DNA of 64,000 bases from Stomoxys calcitrans (Eukaryota > Arthropoda > Insecta > Diptera > Muscidae): NCBI RefSeq assembly GCF_963082655.1, contig NC_081552.1, positions 198,074,781 to 198,138,780 on the forward strand. The letters run 5' to 3'. The number at the start of each line of letters is the position of its first letter. Positions within the stretch are counted from its first letter, which is position 1. Below the pieces are notes generated by a model that ran no database searches, was not told the DNA's origin, and saw only the letters and a program-made list of their open reading frames with translations. Of this stretch, positions 24,869 to 35,426 are shown one piece after another. The position numbers and the translations under genes are program-made.

Positions 24869-25296
24869 TAAGTAACCAATGGCCATTACGTTCCCGCGGC
24901 GATCGGTCCTACAGACTGTTACGAGCTTGCTCACCTATGGAGCTTGACAAGAATCGTTACCTCTCCATGCAAATGTTGCTACAACAACAACCAACTCTAC
25001 GATGGAAAGAACAACTGACTTTACATTAAAATACGTAAGCTCTCAGAGAGCACAATTCTATGATTCGAGAGAAATTTTGCACTAGAAGTTCCGTTGCGAT
25101 TTTCTCACTCTCTAAGTTACACAATACACATGTCATCATGTCATACGAATTTAAACATATAGGGGAAAAAACACACATACACTCACACACTCACTTACAA
25201 ACATATATAGCAATAGAACTAACACTATACCACTCTAGCATATGGCATGAGAATGAGATATGGAGGATAAAGCAGAACTAATAATCTACAACTTAC
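24869..25296. other. LINE 3'-tail-like sequence and intron
   Basis: 24880-24992 ends GTTGCTACAACAACAACC, the same kind of tail that closes the LINE-A copy at 52955, so it is probably a LINE 3' end. 25000-25290 is plain intron with CACACTCACACAC-like tracts. The Lasp donor GTAAGT lies at 25291-25296 on the minus strand. Confidence 0.45.
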
Positions 25297-26580
25297 CATT
25301 GCCACGATTATCGGAACTATAGATGAGTGTGGTACTAGATCTAGCCGTGTTGGGCAATGGACGAGGTCCATCGGATAGGGGATCATAATCGGCAATTTTA
25401 CCAATGCTGCCGTTTATGGTCGAGCCACCGTTACTATTGTGATGGTGATGATGATGATTTGTTTGCTGTTGTGATGGATGATGTTGCTGTTGGCCACCAT
25501 TAAGAGTACCGCTACCACTAGCCACACCTCCTGCCGGGGCCGCATAGCTGTGTTGGTAGGCATTGTTTGGGAACAGCTGCTGCTGGGCCGATGCCGAAGT
25601 GGGCGTAAGATTGGCGGCACCGCCATAACTGGGAGTTGTGGCAACCGAACCCTTTGGGGTTTGATGATATGCTTGCATTGTAACCAGTCCACCACCGCCA
25701 ACATTATTGTTGTTGGTGCTGCCATTGTTGACCGGGTTGTTGTTGTGGTGATAAATTTGTGCCGTCTGTGACGTTGTGCGTTGTTGTTGGCTAACACCAT
25801 AATTGTTGCTGGTATTATCATATTGGTCATAGTTGGCGGTGGTGGTGCTGCTGCTGGTATTATAAGGGGAAGCAGCTGTAGGCGAGGGATCGTTCAAGGC
25901 GCCTGTGGGATGATGGGAGCTTTGCAGAATAGCTGAACGTAATTGGTTGTAACTGGAATTGGGTTGTTGGTATTGTGATGTGGCCTGTTGATGATGCTGC
26001 TGCTGTTGCTGCTGCAAATTGGGTGGAGCTGTTGTATTGGAAGAAGAAGAAGAAGAAGAAGATGGATACAAATGAGATGTTTGTTTATGCCCATGTGGTT
26101 GTTGTTGTTGCAGCTGCTGCTGTTGGCTTTGAGGCTGACGCAACATTTGCGGCTGTTGATAGTGCTGGTATTGTTGTTGTTGTTGCTGTTCGTGTTGTAT
26201 AAATTGCTGTTGTTGCAGGTGTGATGTTGCATAGGGATGCTGGTGTTGCTGTTGTAGTTGTTGTTGGCCCTGTCTACTATTGTTCTGTTGATGATAGATT
26301 TGTGTGTTGGCAGCCTGATTGCTGGCCACCAAGTGGCCTGTATTATGTTGTTGGTGTTGTATATTAGGTGGTGGCATTGTCTGTTGCTGTTGTTGTTGTG
26401 GTGTTGTTGCTGTGTAATGATATTGTTGGTGCTGTTGTTGCTGTTGGGCCGATTGCAGTGGTGGTGCCATGCGCGGTGACATTTGCTGCGGCGGCAATGG
26501 TGAATGGGATGCATTTATCTGAGGTGCATATTGTGCAAATTGTTCAGCGGCCAATTGTTCTGAGAAATATTCCGATTCAT
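25297..26580 (-). CDS. Lasp: Lasp, long Gln-rich exon (428 residues)
   Basis: Acceptor CACACAG (AG at 26581-26582), donor GTAAGT (25291-25296). The exon is 1284 nt: 2 nt, 427 codons and 1 nt. It begins ESEYFSEQLAAEQFAQYAP, the conserved continuation after nebulin repeat 2 in insect Lasp, then runs through long Q, H, N and S tracts (including a Ser tract encoded by TCT repeats at 26041-26063). It ends with a conserved block IGKIADYDPLSDGPRPLPNT and SSTTLIYSSDNRGN. The low-complexity part is a disordered linker; the conserved IADYDP and SSTTL blocks probably bind partners. An internal Met (26554) gives an apparent start, but the splice phase shows that translation enters from nebulin repeat 2. 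Long open frames in the other five frames here are shadows of the Q tracts. Confidence 0.93.
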
Positions 26581-27654
26581 CTGTGTGTTATTATTTCATT
26601 CATGCGCACACATTGTTTTGGTTTTTTTTCATTTTTTTTATCAGTGTATTAATTTTTTTTGATTGGTTTTTGTATTGAATACATATGCGTGTGTTGAATT
26701 CAGTTGCATGTGGTGTTAAGTTGAATGACCAAGTGATTAATGGGTTGTTGTCATGAATACCAAAACACACCAATAACCCACCAAACAGTTACATAAATAT
26801 AGGTGATGGTGAATATTGTTGAGTTGGAATAGGGAGATGTTGAGTTGAAAACAAATGGTTGATGGCCATGATAATAGTTGAGAGGTGAATTTGAATAATG
26901 GTGAAAATCGTGGAATTTGTGGTGGTTTTTAAAGTACACACACACACACAACAAGCAACATACAGGGTGACGAATTGGAATATAAAATTAATAAAAGTAA
27001 AAACAAAATTAAAAAAAATTAAAAAATAACAGAAAATTAAAAAATTATAAAAGTAAATGAACATGAAACTAAAAAACAAAGATTTGAAGTATACTCCTGT
27101 TAAGTTATTTTTTTTTTTGTAAAATAACTAAAAACTTCTTGGTTTTACGCTAGCTTAATACCTAAAACAAAAATGGTGCACTTTATTAAATTCGATGAAA
27201 TTACTTATGAAAATAAAGCTTATGTATTGTCAAAATTTTATATAAAAAACTAAATTTTAATTCATTGTCTACAAATTGAACCCTAACTAGAGAAAAAAAC
27301 AGCAATAAAACCGCACAGAAGAAGATTTTTAATGAAATAAAGTATTATTGGTATAAAATGTGCAAGGCGTCTGTCGTAGTTTTTGCGGAAAATGCGGGAA
27401 CATTTAGCAACGTAGAGGTACAGTCCATAATCCTCACTGCAAACCGTCACATACCCTAATATCAACCGATAGCCAAATAAAATGTTCTGTACGGCTAAGT
27501 TATAAATGGTAATGTATTATAGAAGACGGGAGGTGACACAATCCCTCAAAGAGTTGAGTTATTGCGGATTCCCTTAAATTTGTCATAAGCGGAATCTGGA
27601 CTAGATCCCAACACTGACCTGTATCGAAACCACGGAATAAAACACCAGAGGCTG
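26581..27654. other. Lasp intron, low-complexity, no gene seen
   Basis: AT-rich intron with T tracts, an (AC)n microsatellite at 26937-26952, and A-rich stretches. Nothing further can be supported. Confidence 0.6.
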
Positions 27655-28290
27655 AATTTTTATACCCTCCACCATGGGGGTTTTCGTCATTCCGTTTGTA
27701 ACATCATAGACATAGATAGGCTTGCTATCTAGCAGTGTCCGTCCGTCCGTCTGTTGAAATGCCGCTTATTTTCGAAGTAGTAAAGCTGTAAGTGTGGATC
27801 GGTTGGGATTGTAAATGGGCTACATCGGTCCATGTTTTCATATAGCTCCGATACTAACCGATCTCGGATCTTGGCTTCTTGAGCCGCTAGAGGACGCAAT
27901 TTTAACCTATATGGCAAACTTTTTGCATGAATTGTTTGTTTTGATTTCTAAAAACTGTGCCAAGTATGGTCTAAATCGGTTCTAATCTGATACAGCTCCC
28001 ATTTAAACAGAACTCCCGTTTACACTTCATGAGCCTCTAGAGGGCGCAATTCTTATTCGATTTGGCTAAAATTTTGCACAACGACTTCTATGACCTTAAA
28101 TATACATGTTAAATATGGTCCGAATCAGTATATGAACTGATATGGCTTCCATATAAACAGATCTCCCGATTTTGTTTCTTGAGCCACTATAGGGCGCAAT
28201 TCTTAATCGATTTGGCTAAAATTTTGCATGATGATTTCCATTTTGGTCTCCAACAGCCAAACTAACTTGGTGTAGCTTCAACACCATAGC
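27655..28290 (-). mobile_element. T1 element, inverted and partial
   Basis: Starts TTTTATACCCTCCACCATGG, the complement of the T1 3' end, then GTCCGTCCGTCCGTC and inverted core repeats (CATATAGCTCCGATA, GAGCCTCTAGAGGGCGCAATT). The hairpin end is missing. Confidence 0.65.
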
Positions 28291-28679
28291 ATTTCTTATA
28301 CATTATTCTTTGTTTGCCTATAAAAACCCTAGGGGAAATGGGACAAGCCCCAAACCTGTCAAGGGTTAGGTCCTCCGGTGATTAGGACCGGTCCCAGTAC
28401 CCGTCCCCTTACATGGAAAAAACCTATCATATTAAAAGGGTTTGTCTGTAGAGGTGACGAATTGCCACCATTCTAATACCGTAGGATAGGTCCTAGGACA
28501 GTTCGAAAAGGATGAGTACACTTTGCAAGTATTTTCAAGGGAGATAACATTAGTTAGCAAATATATTTAGCAGATAAGCAATTGTTAACAATAATAAAGC
28601 GACTTTTTAAAAAATAATTAAGAATCATAGGATATGTCCTGTGACAGGTTACTAATACTCCAGTTTAGGACCGGTATAT
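28291..28679. other. Intron sequence, nothing recognised
   Basis: Contains several short C/G-rich GGACCGGT-like phrases and AT-rich filler. No gene or repeat family is assignable by eye. Confidence 0.5.
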
Positions 28680-28882
28680 TTGGGGCAATTGACTGAACAT
28701 TTCTCGTAGGGAAGATATCGGTCAAAGAACTCAACAAAAGAACTCCATGGTAGAGGGTAGATAACATTCGACCCGGTCGAAACTTGCACGATTTTGCTGG
28801 TTTTTATGTTGTCGCCAGGATTCGAACCCTGGCGGCCAGCGTCATAGGCGGATATGCTAACCAATGCGCTACGGTGGCCTCC
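28680..28882 (-). mobile_element. Second SINE type with tRNA-like head
   Basis: On the minus strand: GGAGGCCACCGTAGCGCATTGG, then GTTAGCATATCCGCC, and B-box GGTTCGAATCC followed by TGGCGACAACATAAAAACC. The body after the head (CGTGCAAGTTTCGACCGGG, CCATGGAGTTC) differs from the main SINE family in this window, so this is probably a related but distinct SINE. Confidence 0.55.
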
Positions 28883-30465
28883 AGGGGATGATGTGAGGGA
28901 TATTGGTAGCATTAATCGAGAGGCCCTGAAATTCATATCTGGTGCCAAGAGCACCACTGCGACTGGGCTCTTGGAGATCTTATTGGGGATCCAGCCCATC
29001 GATCTGTCCCCATCGATCTGGCTGTCTTTGAAACATACTCGTATATTAGATACTGACATGATGGACCGTCGTATGGATTTTCCGATGGAGAAGAATATAT
29101 TTAGTTTTATTTCCGATAGAGACGGTTATATTTGGTTGCTTAGGTTCCTACTGTAGAAGAGTGGCAGAAAGGAAGCATTAGGTTCGCAAACGTAAATATT
29201 TGCAGAAAGATCGTCAAGGGAGAACGGCATCGTTTGTGTTGTCCACTGTCTCTAGCTTGGTATTGACATTTGTGTTGTCCACTGTCTCTAGCTTGGTATT
29301 GACATCTCTTTTCGTATGCACAATGAGTGCAGCATTTTTCAGGCGGAGGCCTATGCATTGGCAAGTGCAGCCGAAATTATGTTGGCTTTGGCTTCCGACC
29401 GGAGGAATATCAGCATACTCAGTAACATTCAGGCAGTACTGTAAGCTATCGCTGGTACGGGTTTGAAATCCAAGGAGTTCGACCGATGTAGAAATGGTCT
29501 ACTGCGGCTACAAGAGAGCCATTGCCTGACTATGCGGTGCATACCAGGACATAGGGACATAGCAGGAAATAAGTGCTATAGAGCCAATCTGAGTGTGGTG
29601 TCGGTAACGAATGTATATCAATTTCTCTGTGGAATCTTCTATTTGAGGTGCGATACAAGGTAATATGGTTTAATTGCTGGAGTATCGCAGTAGTCTGTGA
29701 ACAGACGAAAATGCTTTGGGATAAACGATTGAAACGAAATGTTTGCGGCCAATTGTCTATGGAGAAAATGCATTTGAGCGGCAAAATAGGAATCATTACA
29801 GGACACAACAGGAGGTGACCGTAGCGCTGAGGTTAGCATGACGCTGAAGTATGACACTGAAAGCTGGTGTTCGAATCCTGGCGAGAACATTACAAAAAAA
29901 TTTTCAGCGGTGGTCTGCCCTCCTAATGTGTGCGACATTTGTGAGGTACTACGCTATGCATAGAAGCCATGTAAAAAACTTCTCCACAAAGAGGAGTCGC
30001 ACTGTAGAACGCCGTTTAGTTTCGCCTATAAAAAGGAGGTCCCTTATCATTGAGCTTAAACTTGAATAAGACAGCTCTCATTGATATGTCTTAAACTTGA
30101 ATCAGACAGCAGTTATTAATATGTGAGAAGTCCCAGTTCCTTAACAGAATGTTCAGGGGCAAATTCGCAACTTTACAGCATACAACAAGTTAAGGCATCA
30201 GAAACGATGATATTTGTCAATGGTGAAAGGTTGCTTTCATTTTCTCATTCAATGTCCGGCTTTATGTGGCATTAGAAATAGGAAATGTGGATCTATTTAC
30301 TTTCAGCTACTAGAGGAGTCAAGAGGGGTAAGTCCAGTCAAACTCAAGGATTTCATTCTGGCGTCTATAATGGTATGAGAAAATGTATAAACGGATCGTC
30401 TTAAAGTAGAGGAGTTGAAATTCGATGCAAAACCTGCGGCTGAAGAAGGCAAAATGTTGAGGAAT
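28883..30465 (+). mobile_element. LINE-E remnant (RNase H and C-terminal Cys block), SINE-interrupted
   Basis: Broken coding sequence. 29325-29575 reads SIFQAEAYALASAAEIML (RNase H Glu region), ISILSNIQAVL (the usual Asp is replaced by Asn) and MRCIPGHRDIAGN (His region). 29735-29810 reads a LSMEKMHLSGKIGIITGH block, and after the SINE, 30181-30400 reads HFLIQCPALCGIR and VSPVKLKDFI, the Cys/His tail. A perfect 36-bp tandem duplication sits at 29232-29303. Multiple stops and frameshifts. Confidence 0.65.
29811..30180 (+). mobile_element. tRNA-headed SINE within LINE-E
   Basis: Begins GGAGGTGACCGTAGCGCTGAGG, with B-box GTTCGAATCCTGG, body GGTCTGCCCTCCTAATG and CCTATAAAAAGGAGG, and tail TTCAGGGGCAAATTCGCAA. 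It is flanked by ACAACA on both sides (29805-29810 and 30182-30187), a possible short target duplication. Confidence 0.75.
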
Positions 30466-30469
30466 CACA

Positions 30470-30605
30470 ATGGGCGCAGAGGTGAGCATTTCCGCCTATG
30501 ACTCCAAACGCCTGGGTTTAAATCCCGGCGTGAACATCAGAAAAATTTATCAACGGTGATTATGTCCTTACTAATGCTGACTACATTTATGAGGTATCCT
30601 GCTCT
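30470..30605 (+). mobile_element. SINE head, truncated
   Basis: TGGGCGCAGAGGTGAGCATT, TTTAAATCCCGGCGTGAAC and CTAATGCTGACTACATTTAT match the 5' half of the SINE family with decay. It abuts LINE-A at about 30606. Confidence 0.65.
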
Positions 30606-32960
30606 CACCATCGACCGACCACCCGACTTCATAACCTCTGAACGCCGGAGGTTTATCAATCAGAAGAAGGCAGATTGAGCTAGCTTCAGAGAGTATACCA
30701 ATCGCCCTTTCAGTAAACTGCCACCCCACTCAGATGTGCTAGTGGCCGAGAGGAAATTCCGAGACATCATTAACGCAGCAACCGCTCGCTTTATACCAGC
30801 CGGTCGAATACCCCAAGTGCGGCCCAATTTCCCGGCGCAGGCAGTGGTACTCGAAGACGAGCGCGATGGGATTCGTTCGATGGACCCCACAAACCCCAGA
30901 ATCAGCGAGCTTAATCTGGAAATAAATAGGGTAGTCAACGAACATAAGCGGAATTTGTGGCTGGAACACTTGGAGCAATGTAACCGGTGTAGGCAAGCTG
31001 TGGTCTACTGTTAAATCACTCTCGAACCCCGGTAGACAAGATGACAGGACCTCAGTCACTTTTGCCGAAATAACCGTGACTGATCCGAAGATATGCGCCA
31101 GGTTGTTCAACCGTCAATTTGTTGTGCATCCCGAGAGTGACCAAGGAGGAGAGCCATTCGCCGTATTCGTGGTCTTCGAGCCGATGAACAGCCATCACAA
31201 TTTTCCGTGGGCAAAGTAACGATTGTCATCCGTGACGCCAAATCATCTAAGGCGTTGGGCGCCGACGGAATCTCTACATTGATGTGGAAGAATCTGGATT
31301 CACCAGGAGTTGAGTACCTTACTACTGTCCTCAACCTATCTTTGAACACTCTTATAGTTCCCGATGTCTGGAAAATGGGCAGAGTAATCGCGCTACTGAA
31401 GCCTGGTAAGGACCTGAGTTTGGGGGAGTCGTACAGACCGATCTCCCTTCTCTCACCAGTGGCAAAGACGCTTGAAGCATTACTCCTCCTGAGCCTTGTA
31501 AGAGAATTTCCATTCGTCGAACATCAACATGGATTTCGAAGACTGCATAGCACAACAACAGCTTTGCATGCCATCATCGCACACATTTGCCTAGGCTTCA
31601 ATCGGCCCAGACCATGTGATAGGACGGTCCTCGTTGCACTGGACCTATCGAAGGCATTCGACACGGTCAGCCATGTCAAATTATTTGAGGACATCGCTAA
31701 CACGTCCCTCAAGCCAGGCCTGAAACGTTGGTTCGCGAATTATCTGTGTGGTCGCCAGTCATTTGTGGAATTTAGGGATAAGAAGTCGAAGCATCATAGA
31801 GTGAAACAGAGGGTTCCCCAAGGTGGGGTGATATCTCAGGCACTGTTTAACCTCTACCTATCCTCCATTCCACCCCCTTCAGACGGCATAGAGATCGTAT
31901 CATATGCGGACGACTGTACGATCATGGCTCCCCACCCATTGTTGACATCTGTGATAGGTTAAGCGTCTACCTCATATTACGCTGCAAGAAATCTGAAGAT
32001 ATCTGCCACCAAATCTTCACCCACATTGTTCACTACAAATATCCGTGAGGTGAATACTGAGCTGACTGTGATGGTCAATGGAGAAACGATTCCGACCATC
32101 AAGTGTCCCAAAATACTTGGCGTCGCATTTGACAGCTCTTACACATTCTCCCCGCATGCCACAGTAATTTGCGATAAAGTCAAAAGTAGAAACAAGGTCC
32201 TCCAGTCACTAGCTGGCAGCACTTGGGATGCAGACAAAGAAACCTTGTTGACCACGTACAAAGCAATTGGCCGGTCTGTGGTAAGTTATGCAGCGCCAGT
32301 GTGGTCTCGTCAACATTGTGACACGCAGTGTGTCGCCCTCCGAATTGCGAGGGGCTGTCTCCTCAGTTTTTTTGTGGACCACTTCTACCAGGAGACAAAG
32401 ATTCTACCAGTGCGAAGACATAACTACATGCTGTCTAAGCAATACCTTTTGGGCTGTTATCGCAGAGACTATCCAAATCATCAGATATCCACCGCCCAGA
32501 AGCCTCAAGATAGATCTACATGATCTAGAGCGTGAGGTTTAGCGCTACAAGAGAGAACCTCTAAATCAAGCGGCATATCAAACAGGTCTAGACAACATTC
32601 ATGCTGACACGGTAGCAGATGCGGTAAATGGCTACCGGATGAATGAAGTCCTTGGAGAACGACCGCCTCCCATTACACCTGAAGAAATTGACATCCCCCG
32701 GCAAACCAGAGTAGTTCTGGCTTAATTACGTTCCGGCAGATGCAGCCGCCTCAACTCCTACAGAGCTAGGATTGATGCCGACGTGCAAGATGTATGTTCC
32801 GATTGTAACCAGGGACCGCCCGATACACGTCACCTGTTTATCAGCCCAGTCAGACCCACTCAATTCAGACCCAGATCGCTGTGGACGCACCCCATCTTAG
32901 TCGCAGAGTTCTGGGTTATAAATTGTGAACTGTGTGGCTTAACCTAGCTTAAAAGTGTTC
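30606..32960 (+). mobile_element. LINE-A copy, most complete in window (linker, RT, C-terminal Cys block)
   Basis: Pieces in order: linker (INQKKADWASFREYTN, then LVAERKFRDIINAATARFIP, 30640-30980); RT frame 31207-31962 with SKALGADGIS, SYRPISLLSPVAKT, HQHGFRRLHSTTTALH, LDLSKAFDTVSH, VPQGGVISQALFN and the catalytic SYADDCTIM (about 31897-31923); thumb and connection frame 32026-32523 with CPKILGVAFDSSYTFSPH and KSRNKVLQSLAG; and a C-terminal Cys block near 32790-32860 (CSDCNQGPPDTRHLF). Frameshifts after 30980, near 31140 and 31960, and stops beyond 32523, make it a dead copy. It is 5'-truncated inside the endonuclease. Clade is uncertain (Jockey/I group); it would need a tree. Confidence 0.87.
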
Positions 32961-33340
32961 TTAAGTATTATTTTTCTTGATTGACTCATCCTGCCTGTAT
33001 GACAGGAAAACACCATGAAAGGAAACTATAGAACATCTGATGAGTGTTTGACACCCACTGACAACCGAGACAAGTTGTTCAACTTTTCAAAGGAGTTTGT
33101 TTTTTAGCTATAGAAATTAGAAGGTATTATCCTTTTATTGTTCCCTTCTCCATCTCCTATGGAGATTAATCTCCATGGATTGAATTGTCTATGTAAATCT
33201 GATATAGAAAAGATAATATTAAAATGTTAATCAAAATTAAACTTCAAAGAACTTGTTTATAGGAATCTATTGTAATATTAGCCAAAGTTCCTATAAAAAT
33301 TAAAGTGCAACTAAATTTGGTGTAATAAGTTTGTAAAACA
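32961..33340. other. Intron sequence upstream of the ribozyme repeats
   Basis: AT-rich, with a dyad ATGGAGATTAATCTCCAT near 33158-33175. No gene seen. It could belong to the 5' flank of the hammerhead element, but nothing shows that directly. Confidence 0.4.
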
Positions 33341-33572
33341 CCATTACACTGATCACTAATTATTGAGTAGGTGAGGCATTAACTTTTGGTGGCATTGCAA
33401 GCTAATGAGGCCCTTGGCAAGGGCCGAAATCGCGATCCTTGCCGTCCGCCCCCAATACATTTAACATACCACAATTGCTGAGACTCTTTAAAGGGTTTTT
33501 CTTGTTTTGCTTTTCAATTTAAAATAGAGGCAAGAAATATGAACACATTGGTCTAAGCTGGCTAATCCAACA
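33341..33572 (+). repeat. Direct repeat 1 of hammerhead-bearing element
   Basis: About 230 bp that recurs at 33856 with clear similarity: CCATTACACT..TCACTAAT at the start; then the ribozyme; CACAATTG..AGACTCTTTAAAGGGTTTT; TTGTTTTGCTTT; and ACACATTGGTCTA.GCTGG at the end. The two repeats are offset by about 515 bp. No protein frame lies between them. Confidence 0.8.
33388..33453 (+). ncRNA. Hammerhead ribozyme (type I), copy 1, probably inactive
   Basis: Elements in order: stem I 5' side GGTGGC-ATT-GCAAG (33388-33401), core CTAATGA (33402-33408), stem II GGCCCTTGGCAAGGGCC (33409-33425; 7 perfect pairs), GAAA (33426-33429), stem III ATC-GC-GAT using the last A of GAAA, H17 = C at 33437 (predicted cleavage 3' of it), and stem I 3' side CTTGC-CGTCC-GCCCCC (33438-33453). 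GCAAG pairs with CTTGC, and GGTGGC with GCCCCC at five of six positions, leaving the internal loop typical of type I motifs. The core has A where the canonical CTGATGA has the invariant G5, which should abolish cleavage. The fold is seen in sequence; activity is inferred. Confidence 0.8.
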
Positions 33573-33855
33573 TTAAAATTAAGTAATTTTTGTTACAAAA
33601 CTCAATAAGTTCAAACCGAATGAATGCACGAACAGCACGTCAAAAAGTATGTAGCCGGAATATGCTCATATTGAAAGGTTGTTCTATGGCAAGCAAAGTT
33701 TGTCTGGATAACAAGTCTTTGACTTTGTGTGTGTTGTTGATGTAAAATGTCTATTTGAAGAGATGTAGGCTGTTAGATTTTAATTTTTTCTTACTGCGCC
33801 ATGAGAAAAGGTTGAATAAGGAAACCGAACGTTTCATTCGAAAGGTATGGTTCTA

Positions 33856-34053
33856 CCATTACACTACTCACTAATTAATGACTAGGTGGAAGCATGTCAT
33901 CTTTTGGTGCCATTGTAAGCTGATGAGGACCATGACAAAGGCCGAAATCGCGTTCCTTGCAGCCCGCCCCAATGCATTTGACACACTACAATTGTTAAGA
34001 CTCTTTAAAGGGTTTTAGTTGTTTTGCTTTGTTATTTGAAGTAGAGGCCAGAA
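33856..34053 (+). repeat. Direct repeat 2 of hammerhead-bearing element, split by T1
   Basis: Second copy of the repeat at 33341. Its match stops at AGAAATA (34053) where a T1 element enters, and resumes at ACACATTGGTCTAGGCTGG (35131-35165) after the T1. The T1 insertion is therefore younger than the repeat. Confidence 0.8.
33906..33970 (+). ncRNA. Hammerhead ribozyme (type I), copy 2, canonical core but decayed stem II
   Basis: Stem I 5' side GGTGCC-ATT-GTAAG (33906-33919), canonical core CTGATGA (33920-33926), stem II region GGACCATGACAAAGGCC (33927-33943, with two mismatches relative to copy 1), GAAA (33944-33947), stem III ATC-GC-GTT (one mismatch), C at 33955 as H17, and stem I 3' side CTTGC-AGCCC-GCCCC (33956-33970). 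GTAAG pairs with CTTGC through one G-U pair. The two copies have decayed at different places, so the inferred ancestor has an intact fold. Predicted cleavage sites are 518 bp apart, the size of one monomeric RNA. Confidence 0.8.
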
Positions 34054-35130
34054 ATAAGTTTGGCCTTGTCGAATCTTGGGAATCCACCATGGATTCTGCA
34101 AAAAATTTACACAAAATAAATTTAGCTGAATGGCATAATTTTATTCTACATATCAAACTTCTGTCAAAATAGCAAAAATTAAAGCTTCTAGGAACCGAAC
34201 AAGGATGATCGAGAGAGCGGTTTACATGGGAGCTATATCAGGTTATAGACTAATTTGGACCGTAGCCAAATCGTCTTGTAAGGGCTCAAAAAGTCAAATG
34301 GGAGAATCGGTTTATATGAGAGTTATGTCCGGTTATTGACCGATTTGAATCGTATTAGGCAGGGGTATTGAAAGTCATAACACAGCACTACATGCAAAGT
34401 TTCAGCCAAATCGGACGAAAATTGCGGCTTGTAAGGGGTCAAGAAGTCAAATCGGGAGATCGGTTTATGCGTGAGCTATATCAGGTTATTGAGCGATTTG
34501 AAGCCTACTTGGCAGAGTTATTGGATAATTTCAGCCAAATCTGGTAAAAATTGCGGCTTGTAAGGGGTCCAGAATTCAAATCGGGAGATCGGTTTATATG
34601 GGAGTTATATCAGGTCATAGACAGATTTGGCCCGAACTTAGCACAGTTGTTGGAAGCAATAACAGAACATCGCATGCAAAATTTTAGCATAATTGGAAAA
34701 AAATTGCGGCTTCCAGGGGCTCAAGAAGTCAAATCGGGAGATCGGTTTATATGGGAGCTATATCAGGCTATAGACCGATTTATACCGTACTAGGCACAGT
34801 TGTTGGATAATTTCAGCCAAATGGGGTAAAAATTGCGGCTTGTAACAGCTCAAGGAGTATATGGGAGCTATATGCAAATTTGAACCGATTTGGCCCATTT
34901 GCAATCGCCTACGCCCTACAGCAATATTAAGTATCTGTGCAAAATGTGCAAGCGGCTAGCTTTACGCGTTTGACTGCTATCGTGATTTCGACAGACGGAC
35001 GGACGGACTAGATCGACTTAGAACATCGAGACGATCAAGAATATATATACATTATGGGGTCTAAGGCGAAAATTTCGAGTGGTTACAAATGGAATGACTA
35101 GATTTGTATACCCTATGATGGTGGGTATAA
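34054..35130 (+). mobile_element. T1 element inserted in hammerhead repeat 2
   Basis: Starts AAGTTTGGCCTTGTCGAATCTTGGG, a mutated T1 hairpin, continues with core repeats (AAGTCAAATCGGGAGATCGG, TATATGGGAGCTATATCAGG) and a GACGGACGGACGGAC block, and ends GGTGGGTATAAAA. The interrupted repeat on both sides fixes its edges well, which makes this the best-bounded T1 copy in the window. Confidence 0.78.
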
Positions 35131-35426
35131 AAACACATTGGTCTAGGCTGGTTAATCCTACAACAAAATGAACTGAGTTTGAAAATTTCAAAATTTTTTT
35201 TATAAATGACTAATGAAAAAATGTTTTTGTTTTTCTTTGAAAACTCGAATTTCGCCTCAGCGAACATTATGCTGTGTAACTTAGATTAAAATTCTATACT
35301 TTTTTAGTGAAGATCCTAAACGATTGAGATATCTTAACTTCCAATTCTTGGCAAAAAAAAACTTTTACTTAAACAAACAAACAGTAAAACTAAAACAAAA
35401 AAGAAAGTAATAACAAACACACACCA

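Noticed and set aside
25414..26652. Long frames in other phases of the Gln-rich exon (Leu-rich, His/Asn-rich, Val/Ala-rich)
   Set aside because: Reading CAG/CAA/CAT tracts in other frames or on the other strand gives these; the Lasp frame is fixed by splice phase and conserved blocks.
33030..33068. CTGATGAG followed by CCGAGAC, a possible third hammerhead
   Set aside because: No GAAA, no stem II pairing and no flanking stem I complementarity.
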